Numbered from the stretch's first letter, positions 9,226-18,059 are shown. The stretch: DNA of 64,000 nucleotides from Clostridium massiliamazoniense (GCF_001403635.1 NZ_LN879467.1:366768-430767); one strand, 5' to 3'. Notes: a model not told the origin generated them from the letters alone. Numbers and translations are program-made.

Positions 9226-10725
9226 ATGGGAAAAGAAAAATTAACAACAGCTACAGGTATGCCAATTTCAGATGATAATCACTCAATATCTACTCCAGAA
9301 GGTTATGGATTAATTCAAGATAATCACTTAATTGAAAAATTAGCACATTTCACAAGAGAAAGAATTCCAGAAAGAGTTGTTCATGCTAAAGGAGCTGGAG
9401 CTCATGGTTATTTTGAAGTTACAAATGATTTATCAAAATATACAAAAGCTAAATTTTTAAGTGAAGTTGGAAAGAAAACAGAGGTATTTGCAAGATTATC
9501 AACAGTAGGTGGAGAATCAGGTTCCCCTGATTCAGCAAGAGACCCAAGAGGATTTGCATTGAAATTTTATACAGAAGATGGTAATTATGATATGGTTGGT
9601 AATAATACTCCAGTATTCTTTATAAGAGATGCTATAAAATTCCCTGACTTTGTTCATACACAAAAAAGAAATCCAAGAACCCACTTGAAAGATCCTAATA
9701 TGTTCTGGGACTTTTTATCATTAACACCAGAATCAATTCACCAAGTAACATGGTTATTTAGTGATTCAGGTACACCTAGAACTTTAAGGCATATGCACGG
9801 ATTCTCAAGTCATACTTACATGTGGTACAACGAAAAAAATGAATATGTATGGGTTAAATATCATTTTAAATCAGATTTAGGAAGAAAAAACTTTACAGCT
9901 AAAGAAGCTCAAGAAATGGCAGCTAAAAATCCCGATCACGCTATAGAAGATTTATATAATAGCATAGAAAAAGGCGACTTCCCAAGCTGGACACTATATG
10001 TTCAAATCATGACAAACGAGGAAGCTAAAAATTATGAATTTGATCCATTTGATATTACAAAAGTGTGGTATACAAAAGATTTTCCATTAATACCCGTTGG
10101 AAAACTTGTATTAAACAAAAATCCTGAAAATTATTTTGAAGAAGTTGAACAAGTTGGTTTTGCACCAAGTACTTTTGTGCCAGGTATAGGACCTTCACCT
10201 GATAAGTTATTACAAGGTAGATTATTTGCTTATGAAGATGCTCATAGATATAGACTTGGAGTTAATCATGAACAATTACCAATAAATGCACCTAAATGCC
10301 CATTCCATACAAAACAAAGAGATGGATATGCTACTTTTAATAACGGTGGATCATCATTAAATTACTATCCAAATAGTTTTGAAAAGGTAAAACCAGATGA
10401 AATATTTACTCCTCCAGCAATAGAAGTCAATGGTATTATTGCTAGGCATAAGGTTCAAACAGAAGATGTAGATTTTGTACAAGCTGGTGTATTTTATAGA
10501 AAAACATTAACAGATCAAGAAAGAGCTAATTTAATTTCAAACATTGTTAATAATCTAGGTGGTGCTTTAGAAAAAATACAATATAGACAAACTGCCTTAT
10601 TCTATAAAGTAGATTCTGATTACGGCACAAGAGTAGCAAAGGGCCTTGGATTAGATATTGAAAGAGTTAAAACCCTTTCAAAAATGTCTCAAGAAGAAAG
10701 AGTTAAAGCTACTACACTTAAATAA
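9226..10725 (+). CDS. katA: Monofunctional haem catalase
   Basis: 499 residues, the size of small-subunit catalases. Hallmarks: [14 protein letters not shown] (distal His, about residue 55), [38 protein letters not shown] (distal Asn), and [21 protein letters not shown] (proximal Tyr that ligates haem iron, about residue 340). It converts hydrogen peroxide to water and oxygen in the cytoplasm. The binding site GAAAAGGAG precedes the ATG. A rubrerythrin follows on the same strand about 150 bases later and both have PerR-like palindromes upstream, so joint peroxide induction is likely. An intact haem catalase is not universal among clostridia. Confidence 0.96.
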   Translation: MGKEKLTTATGMPISDDNHSISTPEGYGLIQDNHLIEKLAHFTRERIPERVVHAKGAGAHGYFEVTNDLSKYTKAKFLSEVGKKTEVFARLSTVGGESGSPDSARDPRGFALKFYTEDGNYDMVGNNTPVFFIRDAIKFPDFVHTQKRNPRTHLKDPNMFWDFLSLTPESIHQVTWLFSDSGTPRTLRHMHGFSSHTYMWYNEKNEYVWVKYHFKSDLGRKNFTAKEAQEMAAKNPDHAIEDLYNSIEKGDFPSWTLYVQIMTNEEAKNYEFDPFDITKVWYTKDFPLIPVGKLVLNKNPENYFEEVEQVGFAPSTFVPGIGPSPDKLLQGRLFAYEDAHRYRLGVNHEQLPINAPKCPFHTKQRDGYATFNNGGSSLNYYPNSFEKVKPDEIFTPPAIEVNGIIARHKVQTEDVDFVQAGVFYRKTLTDQERANLISNIVNNLGGALEKIQYRQTALFYKVDSDYGTRVAKGLGLDIERVKTLSKMSQEERVKATTLK

Positions 10726-10751
10726 CTTAAATTAATATTATTTCTAAATCT

Positions 10752-10790
10752 AGGAGAATTATATTTTCTACAAATTGAGTTTCTCCTAGA
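10752..10790 (+). terminator. Inverted repeat after catalase, terminator-like but without a T run
   Basis: AATCTAGGAGAA and TTCTCCTAGATT form a perfect 12-base stem. The following bases are A-rich, not T-rich, so termination efficiency is doubtful. Confidence 0.4.
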
Positions 10791-10807
10791 TTGAAAGAAA
10801 ATAATAA

Positions 10808-10822
10808 TTATAAATATTATAA
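10808..10822 (+). promoter_or_regulatory. PerR-box-like operator upstream of rubrerythrin
   Basis: TTATAAATATTATAA matches the PerR consensus TTATAATnATTATAA at 13 of 14 defined positions. It lies 56 bases before the rubrerythrin start. Direct sequence match; the regulator itself is not in the window. Confidence 0.55.
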
Positions 10823-10878
10823 ACATTAATGACCAGATAACCCAATAAAAAATAAATTACAAAAATATGGAGGTAATT

Positions 10879-11466
10879 ATGAAAAGTTTAAAAAATACAA
10901 AAACTGCTGAAAATTTAATGAAATCATTCGCAGGAGAGAGCCAAGCTAGAACTAGATATACTTACTATGCAAGTATAGCAAAAAAACAAGGCTATATTCA
11001 AATTTCAAACATATTTATGGAAACTGCTGAACAAGAAAAAGAACATGCTAAAAGATTTTATAAATTTCTAAAGGAAGATTTCAAAGATGAAACTATAGAA
11101 ATAACAGCATCATATCCTGTGTCATTTCATGAAGATACATTATTAAATTTAAAAGCTGCTGCTGCTGGTGAAAATGAAGAATGGACAGAGTTGTATCCTA
11201 CCTTTGCGCAAATTGCTAGAGAAGAAGGCTTTCCTCAGATAGCTTTTATTTTTGAAGAAATTTCTAAAGTTGAAAAAAGACATGAGATTAGATATTCTAA
11301 ACTAGCCAAAAATATCGAAGAAAATTCAGTATTTAAAAAAGAAAAATCTGTATTATGGAAATGCTTAAATTGTGGCTATATTTATGAAGGTGAAGAAGCC
11401 CCTATTAGTTGTCCAGCTTGTGCACATCCTCAAGGGTATTTTGAACTATTTGTTGAAACCTACTAG
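10879..11466 (+). CDS. rbr: Rubrerythrin, copy 1
   Basis: 195 residues with the classical two-part layout. An N-terminal ferritin-like four-helix domain carries diiron ligands (ESQARTRYTYY, ETAEQEKEHAKRF, then EEISKVEKRHEIRY near residue 135). A C-terminal rubredoxin domain has CLNCGYIYEGEEAP and CPACAHPQGYF, the two CxxC knuckles for one iron. It reduces hydrogen peroxide to water with electrons from NADH via rubredoxin. The ATG at 10879 is chosen since the upstream in-frame ATG (10867) forms part of the GGAGG binding site. About 90 percent identical by eye to the copy at 17194-17781. Confidence 0.96.
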   Translation: MKSLKNTKTAENLMKSFAGESQARTRYTYYASIAKKQGYIQISNIFMETAEQEKEHAKRFYKFLKEDFKDETIEITASYPVSFHEDTLLNLKAAAAGENEEWTELYPTFAQIAREEGFPQIAFIFEEISKVEKRHEIRYSKLAKNIEENSVFKKEKSVLWKCLNCGYIYEGEEAPISCPACAHPQGYFELFVETY

Positions 11467-11541
11467 AAACAAGTCCATTAAATATTTACATATTTAATGT
11501 ATAAATTATAATTTAATCAAAATAATATTCTATGATTTATT

Positions 11542-11573
11542 AAAGGATGTATCAAATTGCAGATACATCCTTT
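11542..11573 (+). terminator. Terminator of rubrerythrin copy 1
   Basis: AAAGGATGTATC and GATACATCCTTT form a perfect 12-base stem with an 8-base loop, followed by a T-rich tail (CTACCTTTT). Confidence 0.75.
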
Positions 11574-12073
11574 CTACCTTTTCGCCTAGCTATATGGGTT
11601 CATCATTTTGTATCTATATAGCTATCTCGGCAGATAAAAAAATACATTTATAAAAGTAATATAAATTAAGGTGCTGATTTAATACAGTCCTTTTTTAATT
11701 ATAATAATTATACTTTTATTTTCCCTTAATTAACCATTAAGCAATTTATTCATTCCTAATAATTCCAAAAATAAAGTTTGAAAATATATTATTTAGCAAA
11801 TAAATACATAATTCTTTCAGAAGTATTAAAAAAAATACTTTTTTTTGTTTTTTATTTGATTCTTTTTAAATAAATTGTTAATTTTTTATATAATTTAACA
11901 ATTTATGATCATTTTATTCACTTTTCGTTAATATTATTAACAGATTTTCTACTGTATTTTTATTATTTCCCACTTATAATTAAGCTATAAGGTGAAACGA
12001 AAGAAGCACAAAACATACTAATAACTACAAAAAAATAAAATAAAAAACTAAAAGAAAAATGGGGGATGTTAAT
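11574..12073. other. AT-rich intergenic region before the SH3-repeat gene
   Basis: No gene is visible. A weak hairpin (AGCTATAT / ATATAGCT, about 11588-11623) and long T/A runs occur. The promoter of the SH3-repeat gene should lie here, but no convincing -35/-10 pair could be fixed. Confidence 0.4.
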
Positions 12074-12808
12074 ATGAAAAGAAAAAATATTTTAACTCTT
12101 TTAGGAACAACAACATTATTATCAAGCATGGCTTTTGTAGCTACTCCAAATGTTTCAGCAGTAGCTTCACCAGCTCAACAAAATATTAGACTATTATCTA
12201 ATGCATCACAAACAAAAATAGTTACTGCTAAGGGCTTAAATGTTAGAGCCAAAGCATCTATGAATGGTGCTAAGTTAGGAGTTTTACCAAAAGGGGCTAA
12301 AGTTAATGTTATAGGACAAGAAGGTAACTGGAGTAAAATTATGTTCAATGGCAAAACTGCCTTTGTTTCATCAAATTACTTAGCTAACTCAAATTCTTCT
12401 GCTCCTAAAGCAAAAGTAACAACTAAAATGGTTACTGCTAAAGGCTTAAATGTTAGAGCCAAAGCATCTATGAATGGTGCTAAGTTAGGAGTTCTACCAA
12501 AAGGGACTAAAGTTAATGTTATAGGACAAGAAGGTAACTGGAGTAAAATTATGTTCAATGGCAAAACTGCCTTTGTTTCATCAAATTACTTAGCTAACTC
12601 AAATTCTTCTGCTCCTAAAGCAAAAGTAACAACTAAAATGGTTACTGCTAAAGGCTTAAATGTTAGAGCCAAAGCATCTATGAATGGTGCTAAGTTAGGA
12701 GTTCTACCAAAAGGGGCTAAGGTTAACGTTATAGGACAAGAAGGTAATTGGAGTAAAATTATGTTCAATGGTAAAACTGCCTTTGTTAGTTCACAATATT
12801 TAAAATAA
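12074..12808 (+). CDS. Secreted protein with three near-identical bacterial SH3 domains
   Basis: 244 residues. A Sec signal peptide (KRKNILTLLGTTTLLSSMAF, likely cleaved after NVSA, about residue 33) precedes three SH3_3-type domains, each about 56 residues plus a 14-residue linker (SNSSAPKAKVTT). Each has the GLNVRAKAS...GVLPKG...VNVIGQEGNWSKI pattern typical of cell-wall-binding SH3b modules. No catalytic domain is present, so it may be an adhesin, wall binder or regulator of hydrolases. Start: the ATG at 12074 follows GGGGGATG; the upstream in-frame ATG lies in that site. The protein ends right after the third domain. Confidence 0.88.
   Translation: MKRKNILTLLGTTTLLSSMAFVATPNVSAVASPAQQNIRLLSNASQTKIVTAKGLNVRAKASMNGAKLGVLPKGAKVNVIGQEGNWSKIMFNGKTAFVSSNYLANSNSSAPKAKVTTKMVTAKGLNVRAKASMNGAKLGVLPKGTKVNVIGQEGNWSKIMFNGKTAFVSSNYLANSNSSAPKAKVTTKMVTAKGLNVRAKASMNGAKLGVLPKGAKVNVIGQEGNWSKIMFNGKTAFVSSQYLK
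12217..12805 (+). repeat. Three tandem 210-bp repeats encoding SH3 domains
   Basis: The marker GTTACTGCTA occurs at 12221, 12431 and 12641, an exact 210-base period. The units are almost identical at DNA level, including synonymous positions, so they were recently duplicated or homogenised. The last unit is cut short at the stop codon. Domain number could vary between strains by slippage or recombination. Confidence 0.9.
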
Positions 12809-12881
12809 GTTATTATAAATTCTAGTTACAACTTAAAATCTAATCATTGAAATTATCTTTCGACAATTAAATTATAAAAAT

Positions 12882-12912
12882 AACAGCTCCTAAGTAAAAC
12901 TTAGGGGCTGTT
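12882..12912. terminator. Convergent terminator
   Basis: AACAGCTCCTAAG and CTTAGGGGCTGTT pair across a 5-base loop. The minus-strand side has ATTTTTAT after the stem, serving the gene that ends at 12927; it may also stop the SH3-repeat transcript. Confidence 0.7.
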
Positions 12913-12926
12913 AGCTGCTTTCTTAT

Positions 12927-14048
12927 TTAATAAGTAAGATCATAAGAAAAATTGTACAATAAATTATAATTTCTAAGTTCTGTTAATCTTATAGTTTCTC
13001 TTTGTTGTGCTACTTCTTTATTAACGCCTGTAAGACCTTGCCCAGCAATCTCTATTTGCCTATTTTTAAAACTTATCCATTGTTCTTCATAATTAGTTAG
13101 AAGAGTTGGACCTACTATATTATCAATATTCTCTTTTATATATCCATAATTTTCATTTAAACTATTATTTAAGATATTATAAATATTGTTATATGAATTA
13201 TTTACACTATTATAATTATTACTATTCATATTGCTTAAAACTTCTTCAGCTTGACTTTTAGCATTACAAAAATTATTCATAAGATTACTTGGAACAATAC
13301 CTTGTCCATCTAATTCATAAATTCTTTTCACTGAGTTTGTCAAAGTAGGATTATATCCATAATTGGTATAACTACTTATAAGATAAGCTGCAAAATTTTG
13401 ATAGGCTGCTCTTATATCAATTTCATAAACAATTTTATCATTTGAAACTGTTGCCTTTCTTCCATCAACAAAAAATTTTGTTGAACTTTGATTAAAATTC
13501 TCAAAATTCTCTACAGTTTCATTAAATTTAGTTAAATTTTCACCTGATAACTTAGCTCTAATCATTGGAATAATAGTATCGTTAACATAATTTATCATAT
13601 CTCTAGTTGATTTAAACTCTACATCATGAGTTACACCCTCTGGATATAAAGCATTATCTATTCCCTTTATTAAGAAATCAACATTTTCCTGTGAAAGAAC
13701 TCCTGTTGAATTAATTAAATTCCAATTGATGCTATTGCTTTTTTCTGTCCCATTATTGCTTCCATTCTTGCCCTCACTACCATTGCTATTTTCTAATTTA
13801 TTACTACTACTTAAACTATTGCTAGTATTTAAGCTATGCTCATCTTGAGATTTATTATTATTACTTAAGGTTGTGTTATTAACCACATTTTTTGAATTCG
13901 CTGTTGTTGCATTTACTCCCTTAGAAACTTCTTTATTACTAGTAGATTTTAATGAAATATTAGAGTTCATTGTCTTTTTGTAAGAGAAGATTCCTGCTCC
14001 TATTCCTAAAACTACTATAATTAATCCTCCAATTAATAGCCTTTTCAT
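12927..14048 (-). CDS. Membrane-anchored protein with Ser/Asn-rich linker, unknown function
   Basis: 373 residues. One N-terminal transmembrane helix (RLLIGGLIIVVLGIGAGIF, about residues 3-21) is followed by a roughly 90-residue Ser/Asn/Thr-rich low-complexity spacer, then a mostly helical domain of about 260 residues rich in Asn, Tyr and Glu. The topology suggests an extracytoplasmic domain tethered to the membrane. No enzymatic motif is recognisable. The ATG at 14048 follows AAAAGGAG with proper spacing; the longer in-frame start at 14078 has none. Single gene with its own terminator. Confidence 0.8.
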   Translation of the reverse strand: MKRLLIGGLIIVVLGIGAGIFSYKKTMNSNISLKSTSNKEVSKGVNATTANSKNVVNNTTLSNNNKSQDEHSLNTSNSLSSSNKLENSNGSEGKNGSNNGTEKSNSINWNLINSTGVLSQENVDFLIKGIDNALYPEGVTHDVEFKSTRDMINYVNDTIIPMIRAKLSGENLTKFNETVENFENFNQSSTKFFVDGRKATVSNDKIVYEIDIRAAYQNFAAYLISSYTNYGYNPTLTNSVKRIYELDGQGIVPSNLMNNFCNAKSQAEEVLSNMNSNNYNSVNNSYNNIYNILNNSLNENYGYIKENIDNIVGPTLLTNYEEQWISFKNRQIEIAGQGLTGVNKEVAQQRETIRLTELRNYNLLYNFSYDLTY

Positions 14049-14213
14049 AAGTTGTTCTCCTTTTAGTGTTTTCTCCATAATTTTTAGTTGTTAACATTTT
14101 TTACATATTTAATATTAATACAAAGTTTTAATAAAGAAGTTTACAAACTACAACAAACTTATTATTTTAATGTGTCAATATTATTAAAAACACTATTATA
14201 AGAAATCACTAAA

Positions 14214-14241
14214 AAAGATAGCTCAATTAAAAAGCTATCTT
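14214..14241 (-). terminator. Terminator of the ArsR/nitroreductase operon
   Basis: On the minus strand AAGATAGCT pairs with AGCTATCTT and is followed by TTTTT. It lies 20 bases past the nitroreductase stop. Confidence 0.8.
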
Positions 14242-14260
14242 AATCCTTTAATTAATCTTT

Positions 14261-14932
14261 TTATTCTATATCCCACTTCCATCCTGAACTACCAGCTGCT
14301 ATTTCAAAATGATATTTAACAATTCCAAGGTCTAGTTTAGTATAAAATCCGCTTAATGCCTTTGCACCTACTAAGTTTCCATTTAGAGTAATTAAAAATT
14401 TCTGCTGATTCATAGCTGTTGGTGCAAGTTGTGCAGCCTCCATTCCTCTCTTAAACCATTGAGGCATTTCACCATGTACATTACAAAGTTCTTCTATTGA
14501 TTTTGTCTTACGACTAACTCCTGATGTTTCGCCATACCCTATAGCTATTACACAACATAGCTTCTCCCCTTTATCAATATAACAAAGAGTTTTTGATTTA
14601 CTATAAGTAAGTGCAACCCAACATGTGTTAAGTCCTAACTGAACTGCTTTTAATAAAACCTTCTCACCATAATATCCACACTTTTCTTCTAAGTCTTTCC
14701 CCTTTTTTCCGATGATTGCAATATAATTTTTTACATTTTTAAATTTACCATAACTAGCCATAAGCCCACCAAATGCCTTTGGTTCATCAGTACACAATTG
14801 AATATGCATATTTCCTTCAACATTGCACTCATCAATTACCTTTTGCAATTCACTTTTTGTATCTTCATCAATTTTTTTATCAGTATAACTACGAACTGAA
14901 TGACGTATATTCATAGCTTCTAAAATATCCAT
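14261..14932 (-). CDS. Nitroreductase-family flavoprotein
   Basis: 223 residues. The N-terminus IRHSVRSYTDKKI is the FMN-phosphate binding RxSxR motif of nitroreductases; APTAMNQQKF (about residue 170) supplies further FMN contacts. The long middle region with a GYYGEKVLLKAVQLGLNTCW segment resembles the subgroup in which two nitroreductase-like halves form one compact protein. It should be an FMN-dependent NAD(P)H oxidoreductase; the substrate is unknown. It lies 46 bases downstream of an ArsR-type regulator on the same strand and shares its promoter, suggesting an inducible stress or detoxification operon. Confidence 0.85.
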   Translation of the reverse strand: MDILEAMNIRHSVRSYTDKKIDEDTKSELQKVIDECNVEGNMHIQLCTDEPKAFGGLMASYGKFKNVKNYIAIIGKKGKDLEEKCGYYGEKVLLKAVQLGLNTCWVALTYSKSKTLCYIDKGEKLCCVIAIGYGETSGVSRKTKSIEELCNVHGEMPQWFKRGMEAAQLAPTAMNQQKFLITLNGNLVGAKALSGFYTKLDLGIVKYHFEIAAGSSGWKWDIE

Positions 14933-14978
14933 AGATTTTCCTCCATTCCCCTTCTAAACAATAAATTTTATTTTTTCT

Positions 14979-15362
14979 TTATTTAATATTATATATTTCA
15001 TCTTCACTTTTTGAGCAACGTTCATTAGAAACTTCTTGAATAATACTATAGATATTTCCCATGAACTCTAAAAGTTGTTTCCATACAGTTTCACTTGAAT
15101 TTACATAATAATAGTTCTTAGTTCCTTCACGATACATACTAATAATTCCTGCATTTTTAAGAATCTGCAAATGATGAGAAACTGCTGGTCTAGATAAGTG
15201 AGTTCTTTTTGTAATCTCACCAACTCTTATTCCATGAACATCGCTTTCAAGTAAGGCTATTATAATATGCTGTCTTGTCTCATCACCTAAAGCTACAAAA
15301 GCCTTTTGACAATCTTTAAATTCTTTTGCTAATTGTAATCTTCTCTCATGACATTTTTCCAT
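14979..15362 (-). CDS. ArsR/SmtB-family winged-helix repressor
   Basis: 127 residues. A winged helix-turn-helix spans residues ~20-100: ALGDETRQHIIIALLES, then RVGEITKRTHLSRPAVSHHL (recognition helix SRPAVSHHLQIL) and the wing YREGTKNYYYVN. The metal-binding ELCVCD motif of arsenic sensors is absent; remaining Cys residues are at the N-terminus (KCHERR) and near the C-terminus (ERCSKS), so the signal may be redox or organic rather than metal. First gene of the operon with the nitroreductase; repeated ATTGG/TTCAATGG-type boxes lie around its promoter, consistent with autoregulation. Confidence 0.9.
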   Translation of the reverse strand: MEKCHERRLQLAKEFKDCQKAFVALGDETRQHIIIALLESDVHGIRVGEITKRTHLSRPAVSHHLQILKNAGIISMYREGTKNYYYVNSSETVWKQLLEFMGNIYSIIQEVSNERCSKSEDEIYNIK

Positions 15363-15386
15363 TATTCAGATTCCTTTCATCTATTG

Positions 15387-15443
15387 TTATAAACTAAGAC
15401 TTAATTCAGATAATAAAACATGAATTTTAATACTCTTCTTCAC
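15387..15443 (-). CDS. Possible 18-residue small ORF in the ArsR leader
   Basis: A GTG start at 15443 sits about 6 bases after an excellent binding site (AAGGAGGG) and encodes a basic then hydrophobic 18-residue peptide ending SELSLSL. It lies between the promoter and the arsR start. Its 3' half coincides with a fragment of the dispersed repeat (15390-15408), so the frame may be accidental. The strong binding site is the main argument. Confidence 0.3.
   Translation of the reverse strand: MKKSIKIHVLLSELSLSL
15390..15408 (+). repeat. Fragment of dispersed intergenic repeat
   Basis: TAAACTAAGACTTAATTCA matches the left part of the copy at 3783-3847. The similarity stops after TTCAG, so only one end is present. 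Confidence 0.45.
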
Positions 15444-15465
15444 ATCAGTCCCTCCTTAGAGCAAT

Positions 15466-15537
15466 AGTCTATTGGTTCATTGGTTTATTTTTTTAAACAA
15501 TTATAGCATATATTTTTTCCAATAGTTCAATGGTAAA
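15466..15537 (-). promoter_or_regulatory. Promoter and operator-like repeats of the ArsR operon
   Basis: Read on the minus strand, an extended -10 (TGCTATAAT, TATAAT at 15500-15505) follows a TTGAAC element. Boxes CCATTGAACTATTGG (upstream) and CCAATGAACCAATAG (downstream) bracket the -10 as imperfect inverted repeats, a geometry suited to ArsR-type repression. Confidence 0.55.
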
Positions 15538-15589
15538 GAAAATGCATACCATTGATTTCTTCCTTTTCTTAATATTTAATAAATAAATC

Positions 15590-15627
15590 CTCCTTAGAAA
15601 AAATTTTATTTCTAAAAAGGATTTTTT
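15590..15627. terminator. Terminator-like hairpin, first of a pair
   Basis: AAATCCTCCTTAGAAA pairs imperfectly with TTTCTAAAAAGGATTT, with T runs on both strands. It lies between two minus-strand genes and may back up the next hairpin. Confidence 0.5.
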
Positions 15628-15650
15628 CAATTCAATCTTAAAATAAAAAT

Positions 15651-15685
15651 AACTCTCTATGTTAAATTAATCTTTCATAGAGAGT
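15651..15685 (-). terminator. Terminator of the DUF3592-like gene
   Basis: AACTCTCTATG and CATAGAGAGTT form a perfect 11-base stem. The minus strand continues ATTTTTATTTT. It lies 80 bases past the stop at 15767. Confidence 0.7.
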
Positions 15686-15766
15686 TTTCTTGCTTCTTAT
15701 ATTATCTTTCAATATAATTTTATACTATTCTTTTTAATGATCTATAACTTTAAAATTTAATAATCT

Positions 15767-16435
15767 CTACCTATTTCTTGACTTTCCTAAAATTGATATT
15801 AAAGTTTTTACTAACACAACTAAATAAATTGCTATTACTGTCATTGAAAGAACAAGATAAGCTGCATTATTTTCTGTTTTCGAAAACCTATATTGAAATA
15901 TCCATAATGCTGCTGTTATAGTTGGTACAGCTCCTAATAACAATGCATAAATTTTATTTTTTACTGGAACTTCTGTTGTTAAAAAACCAACACCACCATA
16001 TCCTTTTATGGACATTAAGGATAAAAGACTCGTTGGTAATACAACGATAGATACATAAATTAATATTTTTATTAGCTTGTCAATATATGCTGAGAAAATG
16101 TTATCTACCATTATTTTTTGTGGATTATTTTTATCATAATATATTACAACATCATCACCAATATTATTAAATTGCTTCTTACTATCATTAAAATTCGCAA
16201 TAGCTGATACTTCATTACCAAAATTCTTAAAACTTACAATTGGAGAATAAGTATAATAAATACCTCCCTTAGTTGCATTTTCAGTCATACCGTAAGAAGT
16301 TATGATTCCTGTTGTCTTTTCACCTGTAATTCTTAAATAAGCTGCATTTACTATCCCTCCCAATGGATTAATTACAGCCATTATAAGAAAAACTCCTACC
16401 ATTATATTAAAACCTTTTGTATTATTCTCTCTCAT
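15767..16435 (-). CDS. DUF3592-like membrane protein
   Basis: 222 residues. Hydrophobic helices at about residues 10-30, 118-138, 160-178 and 188-210 suggest four transmembrane segments. Between the first two lies an extracytoplasmic beta-type domain with TTGIITSYG, YSPIVSFKNFGNEV and VVIYYDKNNPQKIMVD, the pattern of DUF3592 proteins. No known biochemical role. The ATG at 16435 has only a distant G-rich site (GGGATG, about 14 bases away), so translation may be weak. It is transcribed alone. Confidence 0.75.
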   Translation of the reverse strand: MRENNTKGFNIMVGVFLIMAVINPLGGIVNAAYLRITGEKTTGIITSYGMTENATKGGIYYTYSPIVSFKNFGNEVSAIANFNDSKKQFNNIGDDVVIYYDKNNPQKIMVDNIFSAYIDKLIKILIYVSIVVLPTSLLSLMSIKGYGGVGFLTTEVPVKNKIYALLLGAVPTITAALWIFQYRFSKTENNAAYLVLSMTVIAIYLVVLVKTLISILGKSRNR

Positions 16436-16624
16436 AACGCACTTTTAACATCCCTTACTTTTAATTATATTTGCTATGTACTTTAATAAACTAAGTTATA
16501 TCCTAGTAATTCATTATTCTGTTATAGAACTATAATCTTTTACTTTTTTTATAATATTTTTATTTTCTTATTGCAATATGAATATAATATTCTATATGAA
16601 TATATAATTATTGGAGGTAATAAT

Positions 16625-16840
16625 ATGAAAAAATTTAATAACTATATTAATTTTGGCTTGTTATTCAATGGCATTTTCTTATTAGGAAATTGTACTAACC
16701 TTCTTCCTGAATTCATGAAAGGTCTTTTTTGCGCATTAGGTATTACATTAATATTTATAGGATTCTATTCTGAAAACCATCATATATCTAAATTTAAAAA
16801 TCATAAAAAAAATCTTCTTAAGAAAATTTCATTAAAATAA
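16625..16840 (+). CDS. Small membrane protein, 71 residues
   Basis: An ideal site (TTGGAGGTAATAAT) precedes the ATG at 16625, supporting a real gene. The protein has two hydrophobic stretches (YINFGLLFNGIFLLG and MKGLFCALGITLIFIGFY, about residues 7-50) joined by a short turn with LLPEF, then a Lys-rich tail. This is typical of a two-helix inner-membrane protein with a cytoplasmic tail. No family recognised. The in-frame ATG at 16571 lacks a binding site and is rejected. Confidence 0.7.
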   Translation: MKKFNNYINFGLLFNGIFLLGNCTNLLPEFMKGLFCALGITLIFIGFYSENHHISKFKNHKKNLLKKISLK

Positions 16841-16865
16841 TTTATTAAATAAAAATAATACAATA

Positions 16866-16945
16866 ATAAAAGGCTACATTCTTTATAAATTATAAAACTC
16901 TTAATAAGTCTTATAAATTAGCTAAAATTGTAGCCTTTTAAAATT
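16866..16945 (+). terminator. Terminator with long loop
   Basis: AAAAGGCTACA and TGTAGCCTTTT pair across about 55 bases, with a T run on the plus strand. It follows the small membrane protein gene by 25 bases. Confidence 0.6.
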
Positions 16946-17150
16946 TAATCATACTCTTATATTATCATCTTTCTATGTATATAACTTATATATTTTCTTA
17001 ATATTATTTAAATTATCTGTCATTAATAAATTACGTATTAAGTTTACTTATTACTGATAAGTAAAAAATTTTAATAGTATTCTGCTTTAAATCCATAAGA
17101 AAGCTTTGTTAGAATACTCAGCATTACATTTTTTAATTTTTTATAATATA
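16946..17150. other. Intergenic stretch without recognised content
   Basis: AT-rich sequence between the convergent small membrane protein gene and rubrerythrin copy 2. Nothing further is identified. Confidence 0.4.
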
Positions 17151-17180
17151 AAAGGATAAGCACTTATATAATGCCTATCC
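17146..17180 (-). terminator. Terminator of rubrerythrin copy 2
   Basis: On the minus strand GGATAGGCA pairs with TGCTTATCC and is followed by TTTTATATT. It lies just beyond the stop at 17194. Confidence 0.7.
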
Positions 17181-17193
17181 CACAATTTTCATT

Positions 17194-17781
17194 TTAGTAT
17201 GTTTCAACAAAGATTTCAAAATATCCCTGAGGATGAGCACAAGCTGGACATCTAACAGGAGCTTCCTCTCCTTCATATATATAACCACAATTTAAACATT
17301 TCCATAATGTGCATTTATTCTTTTTAAATACTAAATCTTTTTCTATATTTTCAGCTAATTTAGAGTATCTAATTTCATGTCTTTTTTCAACTTCAGAAAT
17401 TTTTTCAAATACAAAAGCAATTGCTCCAAACCCCTCATCCTTTGCTACTTTTGCAAATTTAGGATATAATTCTGTCCATTCCTCATTTTCACCAGCTGCT
17501 GCAGCCTTTAAATTTAACAATGTATCCTCATGAAATGATACAGGATAAGATGCCGTAATTTCTATAGTTTCATCCTTGAAATCTTCCTTTAAAAATTTAT
17601 AAAATCTTTTAGCATGTTCTTTTTCTTGTTCTGCGGTTTCCAAAAATATATTTGAAACTTGAACATAACCTTGTTCTTTGGCTATAGCTGCATAGTAAGT
17701 ATACCTTGTTCTTGCTTGGCATTCTCCAGCAAATGATTTCATTAAATTTTCTGCTGTTCTTGTCCCCTTTAGACTTTTCAT
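17194..17781 (-). CDS. rbr: Rubrerythrin, copy 2
   Basis: 195 residues, same architecture as the copy at 10879: a diiron four-helix domain (ECQARTRYTYY, ETAEQEKEHAKRF, EKISEVEKRHEIRY) and a C-terminal rubredoxin domain (CLNCGYIYEGEEAP, CPACAHPQGYF). Most differences lie in the first helix and around residues 115-130. It is on the opposite strand about 6 kb away, so this is a dispersed, probably inverted, duplication. Start at 17781; the upstream in-frame ATG contains the GGAGG site. I saw only a PerR half-site upstream, so regulation may differ from copy 1. Confidence 0.96.
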   Translation of the reverse strand: MKSLKGTRTAENLMKSFAGECQARTRYTYYAAIAKEQGYVQVSNIFLETAEQEKEHAKRFYKFLKEDFKDETIEITASYPVSFHEDTLLNLKAAAAGENEEWTELYPKFAKVAKDEGFGAIAFVFEKISEVEKRHEIRYSKLAENIEKDLVFKKNKCTLWKCLNCGYIYEGEEAPVRCPACAHPQGYFEIFVETY

Positions 17782-18059
17782 GATTTCCTCCATGATATTA
17801 GATTTCTTCTCTCCTTCTGAGTATATTGCTAGATATATTTATCTATGCATAAAATTTCTTTTATATTTTAGGCTAAACTTATTACTATTTAAGTATATTT
17901 TTTCTTTTTTATTATAAAGTTCCCTATACATTTTAAACTTAGTTTGCAAAATCGCAAATAAATTAGTAAATAATATTATAAATAGAAATACATACTTATT
18001 TGTAAACATAAATATATATAAATATATTTTCTTTATAAATTATTCTAATATTACTTAAA

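Noticed and set aside
12376-12768. Two minus-strand ORFs of 60-62 residues with identical sequence
   Set aside because: They are the reverse frames of the tandem SH3 repeats and recur exactly because the repeat does.
17970-17990. PerR box upstream of rubrerythrin copy 2
   Set aside because: Only one half-site (ATTATAA) matches; the other half has four mismatches.
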